From: Halomonas sp. GFAJ-1
GTDB lineage: Bacteria > Pseudomonadota > Gammaproteobacteria > Pseudomonadales > Halomonadaceae
Length of the DNA: 64,000 bases
Direction: 5' to 3'
NCBI GenBank assembly: GCA_002966495.1
Contig: CP016490.1
Location: forward strand, 1,674,001-1,738,000
The notes beneath the pieces are model-generated. The model was not told the origin of the DNA. It saw only the letters and a list, made by a program, of their open reading frames with translations, and searched no databases. Below are positions 8,687 to 16,779 of the stretch, in pieces. The position numbers were made by a program, and so were the translations under genes. Position 1 is the stretch's first letter. Every line of letters begins with the position of its first letter.

Positions 8687-9412
8687 TCAGGCGCTGGCTG
8701 CATCGTCGCGTAGCACGGTGTCGAGGGCGATCACCATCATATCGTTGAAGGTGGTCTGGCGGTCGGCACTGGAGAGCGAGTCGCCTTTTAGAATATGGTC
8801 CGACACGGTGCAGATGGTCAGCGCGCGGGCGCCAAACTCGGCGGCAACGCCGTAAAGGCCTGCCGCTTCCATTTCTACACCCACGATGCCGTAGCGCTTA
8901 AGCAGTTCAGCCATGTCGGTTTGCGGGTTGTAGAACAGATCCGCCGAGAAGATATTGCCGACTTTTACCGGCACGTTCTGCGCCTTGGCGGCAGCAACGG
9001 CGTGACTCGTCAGCTCAAAATCAGCGATGGCTGAAAAGTCGTGGTCGTTAAAGCGCATGCGGTTCACTTTGGAATCGGTGCAGGCCCCCATACCAATCAC
9101 CACATCGCGCACGTTGACATCGTCGCGCACCGCGCCGCAGGAACCTACACGAATAATCGATTTTACGCCAAAGTCGGTAATTAGCTCTTTGGCATAAATA
9201 GACACCGAAGGAATGCCCATGCCGTGGCCCATCACGGAAATCTCGCGGCCTTTGTAGGTGCCGGTATAGCCGAACATGCTGCGCACGTCGTTCACTTGGC
9301 GCACGTTCTCAAGGTAGGTGTCGGAGATGTACTTGGCGCGGAGTGGGTCGCCGGGCATTAGCACGGTATCTGCGAAATCGCCCATCTCGGCATTTATGTG
9401 TGGTGTTGCCAT
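8687..9412 (-). CDS. deoD: Purine nucleoside phosphorylase, DeoD type
   Basis: A 241-residue hexameric purine nucleoside phosphorylase that splits (deoxy)purine nucleosides with phosphate to free base and (deoxy)ribose-1-phosphate. The N-terminus MATPHINAEMGDFADTVLMP and the GVEMEAAGLYGVA ribose-binding motif are diagnostic, with the catalytic Asp in TVSDH. Full length for the family. It supplies sugar-1-phosphate to DeoB, encoded 55 bases upstream. Confidence 0.96.
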   Translation of the reverse strand: MATPHINAEMGDFADTVLMPGDPLRAKYISDTYLENVRQVNDVRSMFGYTGTYKGREISVMGHGMGIPSVSIYAKELITDFGVKSIIRVGSCGAVRDDVNVRDVVIGMGACTDSKVNRMRFNDHDFSAIADFELTSHAVAAAKAQNVPVKVGNIFSADLFYNPQTDMAELLKRYGIVGVEMEAAGLYGVAAEFGARALTICTVSDHILKGDSLSSADRQTTFNDMMVIALDTVLRDDAASA

Positions 9413-9467
9413 GAAACACTCCTATCAACCGTTATCTGTAACGCATTTGGTGACTAAACACGGCTGA

Positions 9468-10712
9468 TTAGGCCGCGTTGGGTAAGAAGCTCTCGCCATC
9501 TTCCATCGCTTCAACCGCGAAGAAGGCCGCCAGCGTTTGGCCGATGTCGGCAAAGGTGCCACGCTCGCCCAGGGGGCCGGGGGCGAAGCCTGCGCCGCGC
9601 ACCATTACCGGCACGTACTCGCGGGTGTGCTCGGTGCCTTCCCAGCTGGGGTCGCAGCCGTGGTCGGCGGTGAGCAGCAGTAAATCGTCATCGTTAAGGG
9701 CGGCGAGCAGCTCCGGCAGGCGGGCATCGAAGTGCTCCAGCGCTGCGGCGTAGCCCGGTACGTCGCGGCGGTGGCCATAGACCGAATCGAAATCCACGAA
9801 GTTGGTCATGATCATGGTCGAGCGGTCGCGGGCGTCATTAGCGGTGCGCGCCACTTCGGTCAAGGTGGCGTCCATGAGCGCGTCATGGCCGCTGGCTTTG
9901 ACCTTGTGGGTAATGCCGCAGTGGGCGTAGATATCGGCGATCTTGCCAATCGATACTACTTCACCACCGGCATCAGCGAGCTTTTGCAGCACGGTGGGGC
10001 TGGGCGGCTCGACGCTGTAGTCGCGGCGGTTGCCGGTGCGCGCAAAGCTTTTGCTGTCATCGCCAATAAACGGGCGGGCGATCACTCGGCCAATGTTGTA
10101 GGACTCCAGCAGCTCGCGCACGGTTTCACATAAGGCGTAGAGGCGCTCTAGGCCAAAGTGCTCTTCGTGGGCAGCAATCTGGAACACGGAGTCTGCGGAG
10201 GTATACACAATCGGTTTGCCGGTAGCGATATGCTCTTCGCCCAGGCGAGCAATAATTTCGGTGCCTGAGGCGTGACAGTTGCCGATTACGCCCGTCAGCT
10301 CTGCCTCACGGATGATGGCATCCAGTAGCTCCAGGGGAAAGCTGTCGGTTTTATCGAGAAAGTAGCCCCAGTCAAAGCGCACCGGCACACCGGCAATTTC
10401 CCAGTGGCCGGAAGGGGTGTCTTTACCGCTGGAGATCTCTTTGGCGTGGGCGTAAGCGCCCGTTAGCTGTTCGGGCAAATTCACGCCTTCCGCCACGCTG
10501 CCGGTGGCATCACGGTGGGCGTGAAACAGGCCGAGCGCAGCCATGTTGGGCAGCATCAGCGGGCCAGAACGCCCAGCTGTATCTGCCTCGCCACGGGCGC
10601 AGGCGGCGGCGATGTGGCCCAGGGTGTCCGAACCCTGGTCGCCAAATTTGTCAGCATCTGGGGCGCTGCCAATTCCAAAGGAATCAAGCACTAAGACAAC
10701 GGCGCGGGGCAT
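9468..10712 (-). CDS. deoB: Phosphopentomutase
   Basis: A 414-residue phosphopentomutase that interconverts (deoxy)ribose-1-phosphate and -5-phosphate in the cytoplasm. It belongs to the alkaline-phosphatase-fold metalloenzymes: N-terminal VLDSFGIGSAPDADKFGD, the SSGKDTPSGHWE motif near residue 93, and C-terminal LLTADHGCDP metal ligands. Its start ATG overlaps the deoA stop (TAATG), indicating translational coupling. It links the phosphorylases DeoA and DeoD to the aldolase DeoC. Confidence 0.96.
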   Translation of the reverse strand: MPRAVVLVLDSFGIGSAPDADKFGDQGSDTLGHIAAACARGEADTAGRSGPLMLPNMAALGLFHAHRDATGSVAEGVNLPEQLTGAYAHAKEISSGKDTPSGHWEIAGVPVRFDWGYFLDKTDSFPLELLDAIIREAELTGVIGNCHASGTEIIARLGEEHIATGKPIVYTSADSVFQIAAHEEHFGLERLYALCETVRELLESYNIGRVIARPFIGDDSKSFARTGNRRDYSVEPPSPTVLQKLADAGGEVVSIGKIADIYAHCGITHKVKASGHDALMDATLTEVARTANDARDRSTMIMTNFVDFDSVYGHRRDVPGYAAALEHFDARLPELLAALNDDDLLLLTADHGCDPSWEGTEHTREYVPVMVRGAGFAPGPLGERGTFADIGQTLAAFFAVEAMEDGESFLPNAA

Positions 10713-12064
10713 TAGGCTTCTCCTCGAAAGGTCTCTTGCAGCAGGGTGTCGGCGCTGGCGTCGGCATCCCCAAGCGTGACTGCCGCACGAAGTTGCGCAG
10801 CCGCGCGTGTGGCGGCGTCTTCTGTGCGGGCGTGAACGATGGCTAGCGGGCGCTGGCTATCCACACGGTCGCCGATTTCAACAATATCGCTAAAGCCCAC
10901 GCTGTGATCGACGCTGGCATCGTTACGCAGGCGACCGCCGCCCAGCTCCACCACGCTCATGCCCACGGCGCGGGTATCAAAGCGCTGCACGATACCGCTC
11001 TGCTCGGGGTATACCGCTTGAATAACCGGGGCGGTCGCTAAGTAGCTGTCTGGTCGCTCCATAAAGTCGGCGGGGCCGCCCAGCTCGCGCACCATGCGGG
11101 CAAACACCTCAGCCGCCGCGCCAGAAGTCAGCGCTTTCTCTAGCTTGGCGAGTGCATCTTCGCGGTTAGCCACCAGCTTGCCAGCAATCAGCATCTCAAC
11201 GGCGAGTTCGCGGGTGACCTGCATCACGCGGCTGTTGGCGCGATCGCCGCGCAGTAGTGCCAACGTCTCAACGATCTCTACCGCGTTACCGGCACAAGGG
11301 GCCAGCGGCTGGCTCATGTCGGTGAGCAGCGCGGTGGTGGGTGTGCCCGCTTGGGTGGCGACGTTGGCGATACTTTTCGCCAGCTCGCGGGATTTTTCCG
11401 GGGTGGGCATAAACGCGCCGCTGCCCACTTTAACGTCCATCACCAGGGCGTCCAGGCCAGAAGCCAGCTTCTTGCCCAAGATAGACGCCGTAATCAGCGG
11501 AATGGATTCCACGGTGGCGGTGACATCACGCACGCCGTAGATGCGCTTATCTGCTGGGGCGAGGTTGCCGGTTTGGCCGATAATCGCCACGCCGGTGGAT
11601 TTCACCACCTCGCTGAAGCGTTCCGGTGCGGGGTAGGGGTTGTAGCCGGGGATCGATTCCAGCTTGTCCAGGGTGCCGCCGGTGTGGCCCAGGCCACGGC
11701 CGGAAATCATCGGCACGAACGCGCCGCAGGCGGCGACCCACGGGCCAAGCACCAGCGATACCAAGTCGCCCACGCCGCCGGTGGAGTGTTTGTCCACAAT
11801 GGGGCCCGGCAGGTTGAGCGAATCCCACTGCATCACGTGGCCGGAGTCGCGGGTGGCCGTGGTCAGCGCCACAACTTCTTCACGGCTCATGCCGTTTAAA
11901 AATACCGACATGGTGAAGGCGCCAATCTGTGCGTCGCTGATGCGGTCGTCGGCAATGCCTTGGACGAAGGCTTTGATCTCTTCAGCGGGCAGCGGCTGGC
12001 CGTCGCGCTTCAGGCGAATCAGTTCTTGGGGGAGCAGGGCGTGGTGAGAAGCGTTAGACGGCAT
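10712..12064 (-). CDS. deoA: Thymidine phosphorylase
   Basis: A 450-residue thymidine phosphorylase (thymidine + Pi to thymine + deoxyribose-1-phosphate). The family signature is in GRGLGHTGGTLDKLESIPG, and VDKHSTGGVGDLVSL forms the phosphate loop. Full length with all three expected domains. The ATG follows immediately on the deoC stop, and its own stop overlaps the deoB start. Confidence 0.96.
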   Translation of the reverse strand: MPSNASHHALLPQELIRLKRDGQPLPAEEIKAFVQGIADDRISDAQIGAFTMSVFLNGMSREEVVALTTATRDSGHVMQWDSLNLPGPIVDKHSTGGVGDLVSLVLGPWVAACGAFVPMISGRGLGHTGGTLDKLESIPGYNPYPAPERFSEVVKSTGVAIIGQTGNLAPADKRIYGVRDVTATVESIPLITASILGKKLASGLDALVMDVKVGSGAFMPTPEKSRELAKSIANVATQAGTPTTALLTDMSQPLAPCAGNAVEIVETLALLRGDRANSRVMQVTRELAVEMLIAGKLVANREDALAKLEKALTSGAAAEVFARMVRELGGPADFMERPDSYLATAPVIQAVYPEQSGIVQRFDTRAVGMSVVELGGGRLRNDASVDHSVGFSDIVEIGDRVDSQRPLAIVHARTEDAATRAAAQLRAAVTLGDADASADTLLQETFRGEA

Positions 12065-12871
12065 TTAGTAGCCTCCATTCGTCACGGCATCAGCATTGCC
12101 ATTTAGCGTGTTCAACAGGTTAGCCAGCAGGCTGGATGCGCCGAACCGGAAGTGCTCGGGCGTGACCCACTGTGGACCCATAATGTCAGCGGCAAGCGTG
12201 AGGTACTCTGCGGCGTCTTCAGCGCTGCGGACGCCACCGGCAGCTTTAAAGCCGACATCCTTACCGCTGGCTTTGATGGCATTGAGCATAATTTCGGCGG
12301 CTTCCAGGGTGGCGTTCACCGGCACTTTGCCGGTGGAGGTTTTAATAAAGTCGGCGCCACCTTCAATGGCAAGCTCACTGGCGCGCTTGATAAGCGCGGG
12401 ATCTTTAAGCTCGCCAGATTCAATGATGACTTTTAACAGCGCTTGGCCACCGCAGGCGGCTTTACACATTTCAATCAGCTCTAGGCCGGTTTCTTCATCG
12501 CCTGCCATTAGCGTGCGGTAAGGGAAAACTACGTCTACTTCATCGGCGCCGGAGGCGACCGCTTCGCGGGTTGCGCGCGCTGCGCCCATGATGTCATCGC
12601 CACCGTGGGGAAAGTTTGTCACCGTGGCGATTTTGACCTGCCCGTTTAACTTATGGGCGGTGAGTGCTCGGTTTGCGGTAACAATAAACTGCGGATAAAC
12701 GCACACTGCTGCCGGGTTGCCAAAGGGCGTTTTCACCTGCTGGCAAAGCGCTTCAATCGTGCCGTCGGTGTCGTCATCGTTCAGGCTGGTTAAGTCCATT
12801 AGCGCGAGGGCTTGGCGGGCGGCGCGGATCATTTGAGCGTGAGTGAGCTGGGAAGAGGCAGTCGCGGTCAT
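12065..12871 (-). CDS. deoC: Deoxyribose-phosphate aldolase
   Basis: A 268-residue class I aldolase that splits 2-deoxyribose-5-phosphate into glyceraldehyde-3-phosphate and acetaldehyde. The Schiff-base lysine lies in GADFIKTSTGK and the second lysine in DVGFKAAGGVR. The reading frame is open 19 codons further upstream, but those residues are not family-like; the internal ATG at 12871 (MTATASSQ) is the likely start. It is directly followed by deoA. Confidence 0.95.
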   Translation of the reverse strand: MTATASSQLTHAQMIRAARQALALMDLTSLNDDDTDGTIEALCQQVKTPFGNPAAVCVYPQFIVTANRALTAHKLNGQVKIATVTNFPHGGDDIMGAARATREAVASGADEVDVVFPYRTLMAGDEETGLELIEMCKAACGGQALLKVIIESGELKDPALIKRASELAIEGGADFIKTSTGKVPVNATLEAAEIMLNAIKASGKDVGFKAAGGVRSAEDAAEYLTLAADIMGPQWVTPEHFRFGASSLLANLLNTLNGNADAVTNGGY

Positions 12872-12955
12872 GGGATTCTCGCAAAACAGTAAAAAAATAA
12901 AATGGGCACTGCGCATACATTGCAGCACCCGTAACGTAAAAGCGTGCTTGCTGGG

Positions 12956-14239
12956 TTAGGCCGTCGCGCTACTCAGCGCAATAAAGAAGCCAGCAATAGA
13001 CGCCGACATAAGGTTAGAGAGTGTACCGGCCAGTACGGCTTTAAGGCCAAAACGGGCAATCTCTTTGCGCCGGGTCGGCGCAATGCTACCCAGGCCACCC
13101 AGCAAAATAGCGATAGATGAGAGATTGGCGAAACCACACAGCGCAAAGGAGAGTATCGCCATGGTATGGGGCGTCATCATCTGACCCGTGGAGGCGACAA
13201 CCTGTTCCCCACTAATATAGGGCGCAAGATTGAGGTAGGCGACAAACTCGTTAACCACCAGTTTTTGGCCGATAAACGAACCGGCGAATGCAGCCTCTTC
13301 CCAAGGTACGCCGAGCAGGAAGGCAAGCGGTGCAAATAGCCAGCCTAGAATCAGCTCAAGGCTGAGTGATTCAAAGCCAAACCAGCCACCCACGCCGCCT
13401 AAAATACCGTTCACAAGAGCGATAAGGGCAATAAAGGCGAGCAGCATGGCGCCCACATTAGCGGCAAGTTTCATACCCGACGTCGCACCCGCTGCGGCAG
13501 CATCTAGTACGTTGGCGGGTTTGTCGTCTTGCGCTTTAAGCTCCTCTTCTACCTGAGAGACGCTATCGCCTCCTTCCGCGTCTTGGGTCTCTGGCATTAT
13601 CAGCTTTGCAAATAGCAGGCCACCGGGGGCTGCCATAAATGAGGCGGCAATCAAGTACTCCATAGGAATACCCAGGGCAGCGTAGCCAGCCAGTATGGAA
13701 CCTGCCACCGATGCGAGGCCACCGCACATCACCGCAAATAGCTGAGATGGGGTCATGCGGGCGATAAACGGTCGAACCACCAGCGGCGCTTCGGTTTGGC
13801 CGACGAAGATGTTCGCCGTTGCTGAAAGCGACTCTGTGCGCGAGGTGCCAAGGGCTTTTTGCAGCGCGCCGCCTAAAATCCGAATAACCCACTGCATAAT
13901 GCCGATGTAATAAAGAACCGCGATAAGAGACGAGAAAAAGATAATCACGGGCAGTACTTTAATCGCGAACACAAAACCGACGTTATCGACATCGGCTAAG
14001 CCGCCAAACAGAAAGCTGATGCCGTCATTTGCGTAAACCAATACTTGGCTAACGCCGGACGAGATAGCTTGTAGCACCGCTTGGCCAAAAGGCACGTAAA
14101 GTACAAAAGCACCAATGCCTGCTTGGATAGCAAAAGCGCCCAGTACGGTGCGCAGCCGTATTGATTTGCGGTCGTAGGAGAAGATCAGGGCAATGGAAAC
14201 CAGGGTGACCATGCCTACCAGGCTCATGATGAGGGTCAT
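12956..14239 (-). CDS. nupC: Concentrative nucleoside transporter (CNT/NupC family)
   Basis: A 427-residue inner-membrane nucleoside:cation symporter. Recognisable CNT features are GQTEAPLVVRPFI (substrate and ion-binding region, near residue 148), SVAGSILAGYAALG and the C-terminal FALCGFANLSSIAILLGG. About 8-10 hydrophobic segments. AAGG-type ribosome-binding site eight bases before the ATG. First gene of the salvage operon, so uptake and catabolism of nucleosides are co-expressed; 84 bases separate it from deoC. Upstream lie a 17-nt palindrome and the DeoR-like operators. Confidence 0.93.
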   Translation of the reverse strand: MTLIMSLVGMVTLVSIALIFSYDRKSIRLRTVLGAFAIQAGIGAFVLYVPFGQAVLQAISSGVSQVLVYANDGISFLFGGLADVDNVGFVFAIKVLPVIIFFSSLIAVLYYIGIMQWVIRILGGALQKALGTSRTESLSATANIFVGQTEAPLVVRPFIARMTPSQLFAVMCGGLASVAGSILAGYAALGIPMEYLIAASFMAAPGGLLFAKLIMPETQDAEGGDSVSQVEEELKAQDDKPANVLDAAAAGATSGMKLAANVGAMLLAFIALIALVNGILGGVGGWFGFESLSLELILGWLFAPLAFLLGVPWEEAAFAGSFIGQKLVVNEFVAYLNLAPYISGEQVVASTGQMMTPHTMAILSFALCGFANLSSIAILLGGLGSIAPTRRKEIARFGLKAVLAGTLSNLMSASIAGFFIALSSATA

Positions 14240-14280
14240 GTGAGTACCTTCGGAGCGGGGAAGTGAGGCGATTAAAGCAA

Positions 14281-14297
14281 ATTCAGTTTAACTGAAT
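14281..14297. promoter_or_regulatory. 17-nt perfect palindrome upstream of nupC
   Basis: ATTCAGTT-T-AACTGAAT, 42 bases upstream of the nupC start codon. Could be an operator, or the stem of a weak terminator for the small upstream ORF. The role is unknown; it differs from the TGTTA/TAACA sites further upstream. Confidence 0.4.
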
Positions 14298-14303
14298 AAG
14301 CCA

Positions 14304-14432
14304 TTAACGCTTTAGTGGTGGCGGTGGAGTGCTGTTCGCTAATGCGGGATGTGCAGCCCCAGCCCCAGCCATTAAAACGCCCGCGCTGAGCGAGGCGGGA
14401 GAGAGAAAGCGGGAAACATTTTGAGTAGTCAT
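14304..14432 (-). CDS. Possible 42-aa secreted or leader peptide between deoR and nupC
   Basis: A short frame that begins with ATG and has GAGG seven bases upstream, encoding MTTQNVSRFLSPASLSAGVL and continuing with a small-residue hydrophobic stretch, AHPALA (a plausible signal-peptidase site), then NSTPPPPLKR. It could be a leader peptide, a small exported peptide or the stump of a secreted protein gene. It lies on the same strand as nupC, between the DeoR operators and nupC, so it would be the first cistron of the deo transcript. Support is only the ribosome-binding site and signal-like composition. Confidence 0.4.
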   Translation of the reverse strand: MTTQNVSRFLSPASLSAGVLMAGAGAAHPALANSTPPPPLKR

Positions 14433-14505
14433 GAGAGCCTCAGCAGGTTGTCATGAAGCCGTAAGAAGTCGGCTATAAGGAGTTGTCGTCGTGTAGGCTG
14501 GCATT

Positions 14506-14547
14506 AATGTTAAAATTATAACATTCAGTGTTATTTTTTTAACACTG
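14506..14547. promoter_or_regulatory. Two abutting DeoR-type operators
   Basis: Site 1 (14506-14525) is AATGTTA-N6-TAACATT; site 2 (14526-14547) is CAGTGTTA-N6-TAACACTG. Both contain TGTTA-N6-TAACA, the same arms and spacing as the E. coli DeoR operator (TGTTAGAATTCTAACA). Their centres are 21 bp apart, two helical turns. They sit between nupC and the divergent deoR gene. Confidence 0.8.
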
Positions 14548-14726
14548 TTTTGCAAATATCAATTTTCAGAACGCTGCCTTTGATGAGGTGCCGTTACCAG
14601 CGGCAATCGAGCGTTAAGACGGTGGTAAAACATGAGTCGCTGGCCCAGCATAGACGCTCAACGATGCGCTCTACGCGGCTAACAGTGCATGTAAAAAGCA
14701 GTGGCATGTAAAAGGAGAGTTCAGCC

Positions 14727-15479
14727 ATGAGTGACCGTAGTACACGACGCCTGGCCAGTTTGCAGGAAGCGCTTACCAGTGGCGGCACGCTACATTTGCG
14801 GGAGGCAGCTGAGCTTTGCGGCGTGTCTGAAATGACCATTCGTCGCGACCTGACGACCCATTCTTCGCCCATCAGCCTATTAGGGGGCAGGTTGGTGATG
14901 GCAAGCTACCCAGGGGTTACGCCGGTCTATGACCTCACCGAGCAGGAGGCGAACCACTACCAAGTTAAGCATCGCTTATGTCAGCACGTTGCTCGCGTTA
15001 TTGAAGAAGGGGATACGCTGTTTATCGACTGTGGTTCAACGCTCATACCCCTGCTTAGCCAGCTAAGCCACTTTCGCGAGTTAACCGTTGTTACTTATGC
15101 GTTGAATGTCGCCAATGCGGTAGCAGGCCTTGCCAATGTGCGGTTAGTGCTGCTGGGCGGGCTGTTTTATGCCTCGTCGCAGTCGTTTGGTAGCGATGAC
15201 ATGGGGGCCGCTATTGAACGCCTAGGGATTAATAAGGCGCTTATTTCCGCAGCGGGGGTAGACTGCGAGCGGGGTGTCAGCTGCTTTCATTTTCACGAAG
15301 TAGCCCCGAAACAAGCCGCCATTGCCACTGCAATGCAGAGAATTTTAGTGGTGGATGCCAGCAAATTTGGGGTGGTGCGGCCTGCTTATTTTGCTTCTTT
15401 ATCTGATTTCGATAGTGTGGTGACCGACGATGAACAAGCCGCTAGCCGTGAGGGAATTGCCGTAAGTACCGTTATTTAG
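14727..15479 (+). CDS. deoR: DeoR-family transcriptional regulator of the nucleoside salvage operon
   Basis: A 250-residue repressor. N-terminal DeoR-type helix-turn-helix (HLREAAELCGVSEMTIRRDL, residues ~24-44) and a C-terminal sugar-phosphate-sensing domain (IDCGSTLIPLL, AVAGLANVRLVLLGG). In E. coli, DeoR is released by deoxyribose-5-phosphate. The gene is divergent from the deo operon, and the intervening region carries DeoR-type operators, which makes local repression of nupC-deo and probably autoregulation likely. AAAGGAGAG ribosome-binding site before ATG. Two near-identical CAGTGCATGTAAAA/CAGTGGCATGTAAAA copies (14683 and 14699) precede the start. Confidence 0.88.
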   Translation: MSDRSTRRLASLQEALTSGGTLHLREAAELCGVSEMTIRRDLTTHSSPISLLGGRLVMASYPGVTPVYDLTEQEANHYQVKHRLCQHVARVIEEGDTLFIDCGSTLIPLLSQLSHFRELTVVTYALNVANAVAGLANVRLVLLGGLFYASSQSFGSDDMGAAIERLGINKALISAAGVDCERGVSCFHFHEVAPKQAAIATAMQRILVVDASKFGVVRPAYFASLSDFDSVVTDDEQAASREGIAVSTVI

Positions 15480-15750
15480 CGATATTTTTCCATAGCGTTA
15501 AATTCTATATTGCCACTCTTCTGCTATGTTTAGTGCTAACCGTGATTTCATTTGCGGCCTTAATAAACGACAGGGCAGTGTCGGCACTTATGGGTGGTTG
15601 TCATTGCCAGCGTGCAATGCTGTATGTGATGTAGGCAGCAGCTACGCACGTAAGAGCATACGTATAAGAACAACAAAGCAGGCGCAGGCTAAGGCTTGAT
15701 GTCTTCGTTTTAATACTGACGATTGTCGTCCTGGTGGTAAGGGCTCGCTT

Positions 15751-16674
15751 ATGGAACATGCAGCATCGGTAACTCAACATGATGGTCGGCTAAAGAGTAA
15801 CCCAAGCCGCTGGCGCGACTTGCTGGCGCTTACCAAGCCGGGAATTATCGGTGGCAATTTGATTGCGACCGTTGGGGGGTATTTTTTAGCGGCGCAAGGA
15901 GCCTTTGAGTGGGTCACGTTTATCTCGGTGATCGTGGGCATATCCCTGATTATTGCTTCGGGCTGCGCATGTAATAACGTTATCGACCGTGATATTGATG
16001 CGTTGATGGCGCGCACGCGTCACCGCCCTTTGGCGAAAGGGCGCATCTCGATCACTCAGGCGCTGGGGGTTTCGGCGCTGCTTGGGGTGGTGGGGGTGGT
16101 GTGTTTAGCGCTAGGGACCAACGGTTTGGCCGTGGCGCTGGCGGTGATTGGCTGGGGCGTTTACGTGGGTGTGTACAGCCTTTACATGAAGCGCCACTCT
16201 GAGTACGGCACTTTAGTGGGCAGCCTTTCCGGCGCGATGCCGCCAGTCGTTGGCTACTGCGCGGTCACCGGGCAGTTCGACAGTGGCGCATTAATGCTGT
16301 TGATTATTTTCTGCCTGTGGCAAATGCCTCACTCCTATGCCATTGCGATTTTCCGCTATGCGGATTATCAACGGGCGTCTATCCCCGTTCTGCCGGTGGT
16401 TCACGGTATTAAGCGGGCAAAGCACCATATTCTTGGCTACATCATCGCGTTTATTCCCGCCTCATTGGCCCTTGCACTGGCAAGCCAGGCGGGCACAGGC
16501 TACCTCCTTGTGGCGTTGGCGATGGGCGGCTACTGGCTTTACTTGGCGCTATGTGGCTTTCGCTTAGAGGATGATGTGCGTTGGGCTAAAAAGATTTTTG
16601 GCGTCTCCATCCTCACCATTACCGCGATGAGCTTGGTGATGGTGCTTGAAGCCATGGTGCCTATGTGGACGTAA
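15751..16674 (+). CDS. cyoE: Protoheme IX farnesyltransferase (heme O synthase)
   Basis: A 307-residue UbiA-family membrane prenyltransferase that adds farnesyl to heme B to give heme O for terminal oxidases. The first aspartate-rich motif is NNVIDRDIDALMARTRHRPL, and the second is in the FRYADYQRASIPVLPV region; about nine TM segments. Full length. Unusually for a cyo-type gene it stands alone: no cytochrome oxidase subunits adjoin it. The 271 bases upstream hold no gene I can see. Followed by a strong terminator shared with pta. Confidence 0.93.
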   Translation: MEHAASVTQHDGRLKSNPSRWRDLLALTKPGIIGGNLIATVGGYFLAAQGAFEWVTFISVIVGISLIIASGCACNNVIDRDIDALMARTRHRPLAKGRISITQALGVSALLGVVGVVCLALGTNGLAVALAVIGWGVYVGVYSLYMKRHSEYGTLVGSLSGAMPPVVGYCAVTGQFDSGALMLLIIFCLWQMPHSYAIAIFRYADYQRASIPVLPVVHGIKRAKHHILGYIIAFIPASLALALASQAGTGYLLVALAMGGYWLYLALCGFRLEDDVRWAKKIFGVSILTITAMSLVMVLEAMVPMWT

Positions 16675-16708
16675 CGCCCCCCTTTGCAAAATAAAATATA
16701 GTGCTTAT

Positions 16709-16748
16709 TAACATAGAGGCCCCGAGCAATGTCGGGGCCTCTATGTTA
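16709..16748. terminator. Bidirectional hairpin between cyoE and pta
   Basis: A perfect 17-bp inverted repeat (TAACATAGAGGCCCCGA and complement) around a 6-base loop between convergent genes. T-tract is weak, but stem stability and position support termination. Confidence 0.8.
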
Positions 16749-16779
16749 GCCATTCTATTCTGTTGGCCGTTCTAATAGC

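Noticed and set aside
11351..11899. A 182-codon plus-strand frame opposite deoA
   Set aside because: It lies fully antisense to a well-supported deoA; long antisense frames are common in GC-rich genes.
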